A stretch of DNA of 52,200 nucleotides from Armatimonadota bacterium (GTDB lineage Bacteria; Armatimonadota; Armatimonadia; Armatimonadales; Armatimonadaceae): the NCBI GenBank assembly GCA_026392155.1, contig JAPLCP010000172.1:1-52200 (forward strand). The letters run 5' to 3'. The translations under genes and the position numbers were made by a program. Below are positions 40,182 through 48,902 of the stretch, in pieces. The first letter of the stretch is position 1. Each line of letters begins with the position of its first letter. The notes beneath the pieces were generated by a model. It did not search any database and was not told the DNA's origin. It saw only the letters and a list, made by a program, of their open reading frames with translations.

Positions 40182-40907
40182 TTACCACGTAAACCGGGGG
40201 GCTTGGATGCCGCCCTCGATCCAGAGAAACTTCCCGTTGGTCTCGCTTGCCGGTGCGGCGACAATTTTGCAAACTAAGTCGGCGGCTTTCTCGGGCGGGT
40301 CGCCGCCCGTGCGCTCCACTAAGTCCGCCCAGCCGGGCATGCCACCAAACTCTTTAATGTCTTCCCACATCTCGGTCTTGACCTCGCCGGGATGGATCGC
40401 GCAGCACGAGAGCTCGCTGCCGACCAGCTCGGCGGCGAGCTGGCGGGTGAAGAAGTTGAGGGTGTACTTGGAGAGAATGTAGTCCGCGCCGGAGCCCTCA
40501 GGCGGGGCGAAACCGGCGGCGGAGCTGACATTGATGATCCGCCCCCAGCCTAGCGCTTTCATCCCCGGCGCACAGAGGCGGGCGAGAAGATAGGGCGCGT
40601 AGATATTGGTGAGCAGGGTCTGCCGCCAGCGCTCCGGGTCGCTCTCGGTGATCTTGTCGAAGCCATTGTGAACCCCCGCGTTGTTGACCAGCACCGAGAC
40701 CGGGCCAAGCTCTGCGAGCACTTGCTCCATTGCCGCCGGGTCGCTGGCATCCCCAACACAGATCTTTCCGGCCGTCAGCGCTGCGGTCTCTTCCAGCTTC
40801 TCCCGCCGCCGCCCGACCAATGCTAAAGAGAAACCTTCTCGGGCCAGTGCCACGGCGGCGGCTTGGCCCACGCCACTGCCCGCGCCGGTGACAAGAGCCG
40901 TTTTCAA
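40182..40907 (-). CDS. Short-chain dehydrogenase/reductase
   Basis: A 241-residue SDR: TGAGSGVGQAAAVAL at the N-terminus binds the dinucleotide, VNNAG lies mid-domain, and INVSSAAGF with YILSKYTLNFF gives the Ser-Tyr-Lys centre. GRRREKLEE after the second strand suggests NADP(H) use. I start it at the TTG at 40907, which overlaps the prfC stop (TTGA) and has AGGA ten bases before, because the longer frame runs far into prfC. Translationally coupled to prfC, but the two have no evident shared role. Confidence 0.88.
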   Translation of the reverse strand: MKTALVTGAGSGVGQAAAVALAREGFSLALVGRRREKLEETAALTAGKICVGDASDPAAMEQVLAELGPVSVLVNNAGVHNGFDKITESDPERWRQTLLTNIYAPYLLARLCAPGMKALGWGRIINVSSAAGFAPPEGSGADYILSKYTLNFFTRQLAAELVGSELSCCAIHPGEVKTEMWEDIKEFGGMPGWADLVERTGGDPPEKAADLVCKIVAAPASETNGKFLWIEGGIQAPRFTW

Positions 40908-42517
40908 GCCACCGTTTCCTGGGACTCGGAGAGGTCGAGTGCGGTGGAGAGAAATCTGAGCTTGGGATTGTTCTCGATAATATGGTTCATGCCCCACGGG
41001 CTCTCAAACAGACAGACAAAGTTGCCAAAGCTATCCTCGACGCGGCGCGTGCCCATACCCCAGTAAACGTCTCGAATCGCCTCTTCCGGGCCTTGGATCC
41101 AGCGGGCGTGGTTGTAGGGCAAGCGGTCGAGGCCCGTGTCCACGCCGTACTCCGAGAGCAGGCGGAACTGAATCACCTCGAACTGGAGCTGCCCGACCAC
41201 GCCCAAGATCGGCTCGGTGCGCCCCGCGTTGATCTCGTGGAAAAGCTGCACGACCCCTTCTTCACTGAGCTGCTCGATGCCTTTTTGGAACTGCTTGTAC
41301 TTCTCGGACTTGCGGTTTCGTAGCACACCAAAGTGCTCCGGGGCAAAGCGCGGGAAGCCACGAAACTGCACCGGTGTTCCTGTGCAGACCGTGTCGCCCA
41401 GCTGGAAGACGCCCGGGTTGGTGAGGCCGATGATATCGCCGGGATAGGCCACGTCCACCGTCTCCCGATCCGACGCAAAGAGCTTCTGGGGGCGCGTCAG
41501 GCGCACGGACTTCTTGGAGCGGGGATTGAGGGCCACCATATCGCGCTCAAAGCGCCCCGAGACCACGCGCAAAAACGCCACGCGGTCGCGATGATTCGGG
41601 TCCATGTTGGCCTGGATCTTAAAAACAAAGCCCCGGAACTCTGGCTCGCTCGGCTCAATCTCACCGTCTTGACTTGGTCGGGAAGTGGGGGCCGGCGCGA
41701 GCTCGATAAAGCGCTTCAGGAACCGCTCGACCCCAAAGTTGGTGACGGCGCTGCCAAAGAACAGCGGCGTGATCTCCCCTGCCGCGATCCGCACCGGGTC
41801 GAGCGGCTCGCCGGCCACATCGAGTAGCTCAATGTCCTCGCGGAGCTTCTGCGCCGGGCCACTGCCGATAATCTCGTCGAGAGTCGGGTCGCTCAGATCC
41901 ACAATGCGAACCGGGGCTTTGTTCGCGCCGTGCTGCACGCGATCATAGAGGTGGAGCTGGCTGGTCTGGCGGTCATACACCCCCTGGAACTGGTCACCGT
42001 CGCCAATTGGCCAGAAGACCGGCGCGGAGCGAATCCCCAGCACTTCCTCCAAGTTGGCCATGAGATCGAGTGGATCGAGGCCGGGGCGGTCCATCTTATT
42101 GATAAACGTGAAGATAGGAATCCCGCGCTGGCGACAGACGGCAAAGAGCTTGATGGTCTGCGGCTCGACCCCACGGGCGTTGTCGATCAGCATCACGGCG
42201 CTATCGGCCGCGACCAGCGTGCGATAGGTGTCCTCCGAGAAGTCCTGGTGGCCCGGCGTGTCGAGCAAGTTCAGCACGCAGCCGCCGTACTCGAACTGAA
42301 GCACTGTGGACGTGATCGAGATGCCGCGCTGCTTCTCCAGCTCCATCCAGTCCGAGGTCGCCTGCCGCCGGTTCTTCTTGGCCGTCACCGACCCGGCAAG
42401 CTGAATCGCGCCCCCGTAGAGAAGCAGCTTCTCCGTCAGAGTCGTCTTTCCCGCGTCGGGGTGGGAGATAATGGCAAACGTGCGCCGCCGCGCAATCTCT
42501 GTCTCTAAATCGCTCAT
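40904..42517 (-). CDS. prfC: Peptide chain release factor 3
   Basis: GTPase that removes RF1/RF2 from the ribosome after termination. The 537-residue length is typical. G1 is SHPDAGKTTLTEKLL (residues 18-32), followed by the RF3-type AGSVTAKKNRRQATSDW and RGISITSTVLQF switch I, G3 DTPGHQDFSED and G4 INKMDRPG. The C-terminal domains contain AFLRVVSGRFERDM and GVVGQLQFEVIQFRL, as in RF3 and not in EF-G. An extended -10 lies 12 bases upstream of the ATG, so the leader is very short. Confidence 0.97.
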   Translation of the reverse strand: MSDLETEIARRRTFAIISHPDAGKTTLTEKLLLYGGAIQLAGSVTAKKNRRQATSDWMELEKQRGISITSTVLQFEYGGCVLNLLDTPGHQDFSEDTYRTLVAADSAVMLIDNARGVEPQTIKLFAVCRQRGIPIFTFINKMDRPGLDPLDLMANLEEVLGIRSAPVFWPIGDGDQFQGVYDRQTSQLHLYDRVQHGANKAPVRIVDLSDPTLDEIIGSGPAQKLREDIELLDVAGEPLDPVRIAAGEITPLFFGSAVTNFGVERFLKRFIELAPAPTSRPSQDGEIEPSEPEFRGFVFKIQANMDPNHRDRVAFLRVVSGRFERDMVALNPRSKKSVRLTRPQKLFASDRETVDVAYPGDIIGLTNPGVFQLGDTVCTGTPVQFRGFPRFAPEHFGVLRNRKSEKYKQFQKGIEQLSEEGVVQLFHEINAGRTEPILGVVGQLQFEVIQFRLLSEYGVDTGLDRLPYNHARWIQGPEEAIRDVYWGMGTRRVEDSFGNFVCLFESPWGMNHIIENNPKLRFLSTALDLSESQETVA

Positions 42518-42528
42518 AGCCGAGAGCT

Positions 42529-42558
42529 AGGATACCATGATGGCATCCAAGGTATCAT
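42529..42558. promoter_or_regulatory. Divergent promoter pair within an inverted repeat
   Basis: GGTATCCT on the minus strand (42536-42529) faces GGTATCAT on the plus strand (42551-42558); together they form an inverted repeat, GATACC...GGTATC. The minus element is about 12 bases before prfC. The plus element ends seven bases before the ATG of the DUF1549-DUF1553 gene, which predicts a leaderless mRNA. Confidence 0.45.
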
Positions 42559-42565
42559 AGTAAGC

Positions 42566-44887
42566 ATGATTCGTAGGCTTGTGGGGGCGCTGGCGCTGGG
42601 GGGGCTGAGTGTGATGGCGCTCGGGGCGCAGAAGGCGCAGACAACGCAGAAGGCAATCTCGTACCAGCGCGATGTGCTGCCGATCCTGAAGAAGAACTGC
42701 TCGTCGTGCCATAGCAATGGGGCAAAGCAAGGCGACTTCTCGCTCGATAGCCGGGAGGCGATTCTCACCGGTGGCAAGACCCATCCGGTTGCCCGCCCCG
42801 GCAAGGGAGCGCAGAGCTATCTAATCGAGCTGGTGACCAAAGGCGTGATGCCGCCGCAGGGGACGCGCCTCAAGGCCAGTGAGGTGGAGACCCTCCGGCG
42901 CTGGATTGATGCGGGCCTGCCATTTGATGGCACTGCGGAGAACGAGAACGCGGCCTGGACACCACCGATGGCTCTGCGAGAAGTCGCTGTGCCCGCAGGC
43001 GAGGGCAACCCGATTGACCGACTGCTTGCGATACGTACGCCCGGTGTCTTGGTGAGTGACCGGGTGTTTGTGCGGCGGGCCTATCTGGATTTAGTGGGAC
43101 TGCTACCGTCGCCCAGGCAGACCACGGCGTTTGTGCTGGACACGCGCCCCGACAAGCGTGAGCAACTGGTGACGAGCCTGCTGGCCGATACGAAGAACTA
43201 CACCGAGCACTGGCTGACGTTTTGGAACGATGCGCTTCGCAACGACTATATCGGGACAGGCTACATCGACGGGGGCCGGAGCCAGATCACGAACTGGCTG
43301 TACACCGCGCTGGAGACAAACAAGCCCTACGATCAGTTTGTGCGCGAGCTGGTTGCCCCGACAAGCCCCGAGTCTGAGGGGTTTATCAAGGGAATTGTCT
43401 GGCGCGGCGTGGTCAATGCGAGTCAGCGACCGCCGCTCCAGGCGGCGCAGAATATCGGGCAGGTGTTTCTGGGGGTGAACCTGAAGTGCGCCTCGTGCCA
43501 CGATAGCTTCACCAGCAACTGGAAGCTGCGCGATGCCTACGGGCTGGCCGCCGCGTTCTCCGACACCCCGCTGGAGCTGGTGCGCTGCGACAAGCCGACC
43601 GGCACGATGGCGAGCGCGAAGTTCCTCTGGCCCGAGCTGGGCGTGGTGGACGGTAGCGCGCCGCTGGCTGTGCGGCGAACCCAAGTGGCGGCGGCGCTGA
43701 CCTCGCCTGCCAATGGCCGCTTTGCCCGCACAATTGTCAACCGGCTCTGGACCAAGCTGATGGGGCGCGGTCTGATCGAGCCCAACGATGAGCTGGACAA
43801 CAAGCCCTGGAACCCGGCGCTTCTCGACTGGCTCGCTCGTGATTTTGTGGCGCACGGCTACGATCTCAAGCACACGCTGGCCCAGATCGCCACGAGCCGC
43901 GCGTATCAGTTGCCGTCGCAGGGACTGGCGAAAGAGAAGCCGACCGGCTATGTCTTCACCGGCCCGGCCGTCAAGCGTCTCTCCGCCGAGCAGCTCACCG
44001 ATGCGATCTCAACCCTGACCGAGAGCTGGCCGACGCCGGTGGAGACGCTGCGGATCAACAAGGGCGCGGTGAGTGTCCCGAGGCGCACCGGAAAAGTGCT
44101 CTTTGACAGTGGTCTGATGCGCTCTGGAGCGCAGGCGATTGATGTTGACATTACCGGCGCGGAGATTCTCGTCCTCGCCGCCACCGATGGCAATGGCAAC
44201 GCCAACCACGACTGGGCCGACTGGGTCGAGCCGCACTTTGGCTTCCCCAACAACACCGAGCGCGATGCCGATGACTGTGTCTTGTTATCCTCAACAACTG
44301 GCTTTGGGACGATCCAGAAAGACAAAAGCATCGTGGGCAAGCCCTTGCGCCTAGTGGGGAAGACCTACGGCGAGGGAATTGGGACGCACGCCAACTCCGT
44401 GCTGATCTACGAAGTTCCTAAGGGCGCGACCCGCTTCCGTGCGCTGGTCGGGCCGGACCAAGGCGCAGTCGAGGAGGCTCCGAGCGAGGTCTCGGTGCGC
44501 TTTGCGGTTGTGGGAGCTTCACACGCCCTGATCGAGGCTCGCGCCGCACTCACCACCGCCGATGCCTTCACCCGCGCCCTCGGGCGGCCCAACCGCGAGC
44601 AGACCGTCACGCAGCGCCAGAGTGTCGCCACGACGCTTCAGGCACTGGAGCTCACCAACGGCCCACTCCTCTCTGCCCGCCTCAAAACCGGCGCGTCCAC
44701 TTGGCTCCGCCACGCGGGCAATGGCGAGGATGTGCTCAATGGCCTCTACCAGACCGCCCTGAGCCGCCCGCCGACAGCCACGGAGCGGGCCACGATCCGT
44801 CAGGCGGTGGGCACCAAGCTCACCCCCGAGGCACTAGAAGATATTTTATGGGCGCTCCTGATGAGCCCCGAATTTCAGTTATATTGA
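42566..44887 (+). CDS. DUF1549-DUF1553 cytochrome protein with NPCBM-like insert
   Basis: A 773-residue exported protein. A signal peptide (1-20) is followed by a planctomycete cytochrome C domain with heme site CSSCH (45-49) and MPPQGTRL, then DUF1549 (IDRLLAIRTPG..., RRAYLDLVGLLP, with CASCHDSF) and DUF1553 (FARTIVNRLWTKLMGRGLIEPNDEL; the end ILWALLMSPEFQLY). Within DUF1553 there is a beta-sandwich-like insert (KPLRLVGKTYGEGIGTHANS, VLIYEVPKGATRFRALVGPD) that matches NPCBM domains of carbohydrate-active enzymes. It pairs with the DUF1501 gene eight bases downstream. A role in carbohydrate use is suspected, not shown. Confidence 0.92.
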   Translation: MIRRLVGALALGGLSVMALGAQKAQTTQKAISYQRDVLPILKKNCSSCHSNGAKQGDFSLDSREAILTGGKTHPVARPGKGAQSYLIELVTKGVMPPQGTRLKASEVETLRRWIDAGLPFDGTAENENAAWTPPMALREVAVPAGEGNPIDRLLAIRTPGVLVSDRVFVRRAYLDLVGLLPSPRQTTAFVLDTRPDKREQLVTSLLADTKNYTEHWLTFWNDALRNDYIGTGYIDGGRSQITNWLYTALETNKPYDQFVRELVAPTSPESEGFIKGIVWRGVVNASQRPPLQAAQNIGQVFLGVNLKCASCHDSFTSNWKLRDAYGLAAAFSDTPLELVRCDKPTGTMASAKFLWPELGVVDGSAPLAVRRTQVAAALTSPANGRFARTIVNRLWTKLMGRGLIEPNDELDNKPWNPALLDWLARDFVAHGYDLKHTLAQIATSRAYQLPSQGLAKEKPTGYVFTGPAVKRLSAEQLTDAISTLTESWPTPVETLRINKGAVSVPRRTGKVLFDSGLMRSGAQAIDVDITGAEILVLAATDGNGNANHDWADWVEPHFGFPNNTERDADDCVLLSSTTGFGTIQKDKSIVGKPLRLVGKTYGEGIGTHANSVLIYEVPKGATRFRALVGPDQGAVEEAPSEVSVRFAVVGASHALIEARAALTTADAFTRALGRPNREQTVTQRQSVATTLQALELTNGPLLSARLKTGASTWLRHAGNGEDVLNGLYQTALSRPPTATERATIRQAVGTKLTPEALEDILWALLMSPEFQLY

Positions 44888-44895
44888 GAAAAACC

Positions 44896-46287
44896 ATGAA
44901 CCGACGAGAGCTACTTTTATCCGCGCTGGCGGCGGGCTATGCCCGCCCGCTCTGGGCCGCGCAGCCCGCCCCGAAGGCGACGGCGGATGCGGTGATTGTC
45001 TTGTGGATGGGCGGCGGGATGGCCCACACGGAGACCTTCGACCCCAAGCGCTACACGCCTTACGAAACTGGGACGCCCTCAGAGAAGATCTTGTCTACGT
45101 TTCCGGCGATCCCGACCGTAGTAGATGGGCTTCAAATTTCGCAGGGGCTGGAGAAAGTCGCGCAGGTGATGGACCGGGCGACCCTGATCCGCACCTACCG
45201 GGCGGGCGATCTGGGAGCGATCCTGCACTCACGCCACCAGTACCACTGGCACACGGGCTACGCGCCGCCGCAGACAGTCGCGGCGCCGCACATTGGCTCA
45301 GTGATCGCGCGGACGCTTGGGCCGCTCAACGAGGCCGTCCCCGCGTTTATCAATATCGGGCAGCGCTTCGATGTGGGCGAGGGTGAGGAGCTCAAGGCAT
45401 TTACGACGGCAGGCTTTCTGGGGAGTGAGTTTGGCCCCTTTAACTTGCCCTACCCAGACCAAGCCGTCGAGGCTGTGCGCCCGCCCGCGGGAATGACGCC
45501 CTCGCGCTTTGCCAGCCGCCAGGCGCTCTATAAAAAGCTCGCCCAGGAGTCGGTGGTCGGGAAGCTGGGCTCGGACTACCAGAAAGAGAGCCTGCTGCGC
45601 TCGCTGGACAACGCGCATCGTCTGCTGTCATCATCTGCGGCTGCCGCCTTCGACCTGACCAAAGAGCCCAAGGCCAGCTACGACATCTACAACACGGGGC
45701 GCTTTGGGCAGGGGTGTCTATTGGCGCGCCGCCTGCGCGAGGCGGGGGCGCGCTATATCGAGGTGACCACCGAGTATGTCCCGTTCTTTGGCTGGGACAC
45801 GCACGACAACGGCCACACGCGCCTGACCGAGATGAAGCGCCAGATAGATGCCCCCATCGCCCAGCTTGTCAGAGACTTGGAAGAGCGCGGCCTACTCGAC
45901 CGAACCCTGATCGTGCTGGCGTCGGAGTTCTCGCGCGACATGATGATGGAGGGCAAGCCCGATGCCCGTGTCCGCGACCAAGTGACGGTTCCGGATATCG
46001 TCAACGAGCCCAAGTTCTACGGCATGCACCGTCACTTCACCGATGCCGGCAGTGTCTTGATGTTTGGCGGTGGTGTGAAAAAAGGCTTTGTCTACGGCAA
46101 GACCGCCGACGAGCGCCCGTGCAAGACCATCGAGAACCCGGTGGTAATCGAGGACCTGCACGCGACGATCTACCACACGCTGGGAATCTCGCCCAAGCAT
46201 GCCTACGAAGTGGAGAAGCGCCCGTTCTATGTCACCCGCGACGGCCTTGGCAAGCCGATTGGAGCACTTTTAGCAAAAGGGGCTTAG
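44896..46287 (+). CDS. DUF1501 secreted protein
   Basis: A 463-residue protein of the DUF1501 family (alkaline-phosphatase-like fold). I start it at the ATG at 44896, eight bases after the previous stop, because MNRRELLLSALAAGYARPLWA is a twin-arginine signal; the frame is open further upstream but lies in the previous gene. Family motifs are VIVLWMGGGMAHTETFDPK, GYAPPQTVAAPHIGSVIA, WDTHDNGHTRLTEMKRQID, LIVLASEFSRDMMM and MFGGGVKKGFVYGKT. It is the standard companion of DUF1549-DUF1553 proteins and may be a hydrolase acting in the periplasm. Confidence 0.94.
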   Translation: MNRRELLLSALAAGYARPLWAAQPAPKATADAVIVLWMGGGMAHTETFDPKRYTPYETGTPSEKILSTFPAIPTVVDGLQISQGLEKVAQVMDRATLIRTYRAGDLGAILHSRHQYHWHTGYAPPQTVAAPHIGSVIARTLGPLNEAVPAFINIGQRFDVGEGEELKAFTTAGFLGSEFGPFNLPYPDQAVEAVRPPAGMTPSRFASRQALYKKLAQESVVGKLGSDYQKESLLRSLDNAHRLLSSSAAAAFDLTKEPKASYDIYNTGRFGQGCLLARRLREAGARYIEVTTEYVPFFGWDTHDNGHTRLTEMKRQIDAPIAQLVRDLEERGLLDRTLIVLASEFSRDMMMEGKPDARVRDQVTVPDIVNEPKFYGMHRHFTDAGSVLMFGGGVKKGFVYGKTADERPCKTIENPVVIEDLHATIYHTLGISPKHAYEVEKRPFYVTRDGLGKPIGALLAKGA

Positions 46288-46306
46288 CTTAGCTCTCACT
46301 CGCCTA

Positions 46307-46353
46307 TTGACTATTTATGTAGTCTATGATACGCTTTGACTAATCTTGTAGTC
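46307..46353 (+). promoter_or_regulatory. Two BlaI-like operators over the DUF4349 promoter
   Basis: GACTATTTATGTAGTC (46309-46324) and GACTAATCTTGTAGTC (46338-46353) are two dyads of the form GACTA-N6-TAGTC, 29 bases apart start to start (about three helical turns). The first overlaps a -35-like TTGACT (46307-46312); the second lies at the predicted transcription start. The right half TGTAGT is the half-site of BlaI/MecI operators. A BlaI gene lies 1.8 kb away. Confidence 0.65.
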
Positions 46354-46363
46354 GAGGTGTGTA

Positions 46364-47059
46364 ATGCGACGTATCTCTGGAGTTTTGGTGGGCCTTTCCT
46401 TGGTAGTGCCCTGTGTGGTTCAAGCGGCGGACTCGGTAGCGACGCGGGGGGCGGCGCTGGTGCTGAAGGTGGAGACATTCGAGACCGCGCGCCAGAAAGT
46501 CTTGGAGCTGACGCTGAGTAGTGGCGGCGAGGTGCGGCAGGCGCACTCTCAGGTGGCGGAGAAAGGGCGGCGGCATGGAACGGTGCAGCTCAGTGTCCCT
46601 GCCCAGAAGCTGGAGCCACTGCTCACCCAGCTCCGTGGCCTGGGGATTCCCTCGGGCGAGCGCACCACCACTCTGGAGCGCTGGTCAGAGTCCGAGGAGC
46701 TGGCACGGCGGGCGGAGCGCTCAAAAGGGCACCAAGTGCGCCTGAACGGGTTGCTAGGCAGTGGACGGCGGCTACGCGGCAGCGATGTGCTCTATGTCGA
46801 GGAGCGCCTGGTACGTGCCGAAAACGATGAAGACATGCTGCGGCTCCAGCGCGAGAAGCTTCTGCGTGCCACAGCGCTGAGCAACGTGACCGTTGTTCTC
46901 TTCGAGCCGCCAGCGCTCCCAAAGGCAAACCTCACCCACCCGCGCCGCGACTTAGTTTTGTCCTGGATACCCACCGTGCTGACCTGGGCCTTCTGGCTCA
47001 TTGTCGCGGGAGCTACCGGTTGGGTGGTGCGCTGGTGGCGGAGGCAGCAACGGGCTTGA
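46364..47059 (+). CDS. DUF4349 membrane protein, probable BlaI target
   Basis: A 231-residue protein with a signal peptide (1-21, ending VQAA), a DUF4349 extracytoplasmic domain (LVLKVETFETARQKVLELTLSSGGEV, cut here for length as two strands and a helix; then GTVQLSVPAQKLEPLLTQL), a coiled-coil region (LARRAERSKGHQV to LRLQREKLLRA) and one C-terminal membrane helix (VLTWAFWLIVAGATGWVV) with an Arg/Gln-rich tail. Its function is unknown; related proteins often sit near stress or secretion genes. GAGG precedes the ATG. Two BlaI-like operators cover its promoter, and the end overlaps the convergent M56 gene by 47 bases. Confidence 0.85.
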   Translation: MRRISGVLVGLSLVVPCVVQAADSVATRGAALVLKVETFETARQKVLELTLSSGGEVRQAHSQVAEKGRRHGTVQLSVPAQKLEPLLTQLRGLGIPSGERTTTLERWSESEELARRAERSKGHQVRLNGLLGSGRRLRGSDVLYVEERLVRAENDEDMLRLQREKLLRATALSNVTVVLFEPPALPKANLTHPRRDLVLSWIPTVLTWAFWLIVAGATGWVVRWWRRQQRA

Positions 47060-48899
47060 GCAAGAAGCCACGCAGATCCTCGCCCACTTGCCCCTGCCCG
47101 ACGATCTCGCCGCGCTGGTTGATGCCACGCGCAATCCGCAGCGACGGATCGAGTGGGAGGCGTTTCCCTTCTGGACTCCAGAGCGCAGCGTGCCCCTCGG
47201 CCTGTCCCACAATCGTCCCATCATCGGCGATGGACAGGGCGAGGGCATCGGTGCCAGGCAGAGCACGCATCCCGGTTTTTTCGCTCCAGACAAAGGCGAC
47301 ACGCTCGCCGGTTGCTGTCTCGCTCATCCCCACAACCTGCCCCGCACGATTAATCGCGGTCGCCTTACTGTGCCGACCTCCCAGCGTGCCCAGATCGCGG
47401 AGCTGCGTGCCGTCGTAGAGGAACGCGTGGGTCTCGGTGGGGCTCAGATCGGCCTTGCCCACCACCCAGCCTTGGGAATTCACGGCGGCGGCTTGGCTAG
47501 ACGGCCCGCCCAGCGCTCCCAGCTCACGCACCTGTCCGCCCTCCCAGACCACCGCACGCGTCCCCACGCCGTTTCGCGAGCGAGCGCTCCCGATAATCAG
47601 CCCCGAGTCTGTCATGCCCACCGCGACGGTCTCCGGAAAGCCCGGAAGCCCCGGCAAGCTCTGCCGCGCCGCGCCCCGAAGCCACTGCGCCTGCCGTCCG
47701 CCGGGCTTTAGGCGGGAAAGCAACACTCCACCTGTCTCGCTTGCGGCAAAGGCAATGCTGCGCCCCTCCGAGAGCACTTGGGGCGTGCCGTCAGTCCAGA
47801 GTGTCGCCCGGCCCAGACCATCACGCCCGTTTGCCGCGCCCACCACCTGCCCCGAGTCCGTGATCGCGAAGGCATCGCTGTAGAGCCCACCCAGTGTGGG
47901 CAGATCAAGGCGCTGGTAGGAAATCGGAAGTAAGGATGCTTTCTTAGTTACAGGCGCTCGCTCGGCCAGCCGCCAGCCGGGGAGCAGCAGCGCTCCAGGC
48001 AAGAGCAGCGGCCAGATCGCCACACGTTTTTGCGGCACGACCAGTGTCTTTAAGCGACTCTGGAGCTGCGAGTAGACCGGCGAGGCCATCGCCAGTGTCC
48101 CCGGCGAAGAGCGTGTGAGCTTCAGCAAGAGCGCCCCGTACTCCCGCGCCGTCGCCCCCGTGGTCTGCCGCGCCAGCGCATCGCACGCCTCTTCCCGCGC
48201 CGTCGCCAGCATCCGCTCGGCTAGATAAACCGTCGGTAAGAACCAAAACACCACCCGCGCCGCCAGCGGCACCAGCGCCAGCCACGGGTCGCGGCGCGTC
48301 AGATGCGCCTGCTCATGCGCCAGTGCCAGCCGCTTCTCAGAGTCGCTGAGGCCCGTGGGAAGCACGATCACGGGACGAAACAGCCCCAACACCAGCGGCC
48401 CCATGCCCGGAACTTCCCACACATCAGATTGTGAACGATAGGTTCGCAGAACCGCGCAAATCCGAGCCGGGCCGTTCACGGCCCGGACAAAAGTAAAAAG
48501 CGCCCCGATGAGCCAAAAAAACTGAAAAAACGAGATCAAAAGCTTCCTGCCAGTGGGCTTTTTTTCTCGCTCATGCGTCAAAATCTTTGTCCCAGTGTCC
48601 CTCGGCGATTTTTCGAGGTTCCTGAGCGCTGGGAAAGAGGTCTTTTGCTTTGATGCGCTGGTCTGGGGCGATATTTCGAGGGCAATTTCTGTTGAAGGGA
48701 GGGTGTTTTGCTTTGGCGCAGGCAGCAGGGCCAGTGTCAGAGCCGGGATCAGCCCCAAGAGTAGCTTGGCCGGAACCGCCCACCAGAGCCAAAAGCGCAC
48801 CGCGGCGGGAATCTTGGGAAAGCAGCGGCAAACGAGCGCGACGGCGAGCGCGAGCCCGGTTCCCCAGAGCGAGGCACTTAGAAGCCGCTCCCCCTCCAT
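47013..48899 (-). CDS. BlaR1-like M56 metallopeptidase with HAF-repeat propeller
   Basis: A 628-residue membrane sensor-protease. Four helices in the first 310 residues enclose a cytosolic M56 zinc protease: HEQAH (195-199) in LALAHEQAHLTRRDP, with the further ligand in AREEACDALA (about 235-244). Residues about 335-620, outside the cell, are six or seven HAF repeats of the form LGG..S.A.AIN..GQVVG, expected to make a beta-propeller in place of BlaR1's beta-lactam-binding domain. BlaR1 homologues cleave their repressor on sensing a signal; here the BlaI gene is directly upstream with a three-base gap. Last gene of a six-gene operon. Confidence 0.9.
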   Translation of the reverse strand: MEGERLLSASLWGTGLALAVALVCRCFPKIPAAVRFWLWWAVPAKLLLGLIPALTLALLPAPKQNTLPSTEIALEISPQTSASKQKTSFPALRNLEKSPRDTGTKILTHEREKKPTGRKLLISFFQFFWLIGALFTFVRAVNGPARICAVLRTYRSQSDVWEVPGMGPLVLGLFRPVIVLPTGLSDSEKRLALAHEQAHLTRRDPWLALVPLAARVVFWFLPTVYLAERMLATAREEACDALARQTTGATAREYGALLLKLTRSSPGTLAMASPVYSQLQSRLKTLVVPQKRVAIWPLLLPGALLLPGWRLAERAPVTKKASLLPISYQRLDLPTLGGLYSDAFAITDSGQVVGAANGRDGLGRATLWTDGTPQVLSEGRSIAFAASETGGVLLSRLKPGGRQAQWLRGAARQSLPGLPGFPETVAVGMTDSGLIIGSARSRNGVGTRAVVWEGGQVRELGALGGPSSQAAAVNSQGWVVGKADLSPTETHAFLYDGTQLRDLGTLGGRHSKATAINRAGQVVGMSETATGERVAFVWSEKTGMRALPGTDALALSIADDGTIVGQAEGHAALWSPEGKRLPLDPSLRIARGINQRGEIVGQGQVGEDLRGFLLKPVAASATSAPPNR

Positions 48900-48902
48900 A
48901 CG

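Noticed and set aside
43103-43873. Long minus-strand open frame antisense to the DUF1549-DUF1553 gene
   Set aside because: It mirrors the GC-rich third positions of the real gene and shows no recognisable domain.
47013-47900. Tandem DNA repeats in the HAF region as a CRISPR or satellite
   Set aside because: The repeats are protein-level propeller blades, diverged at the DNA level and without spacers.
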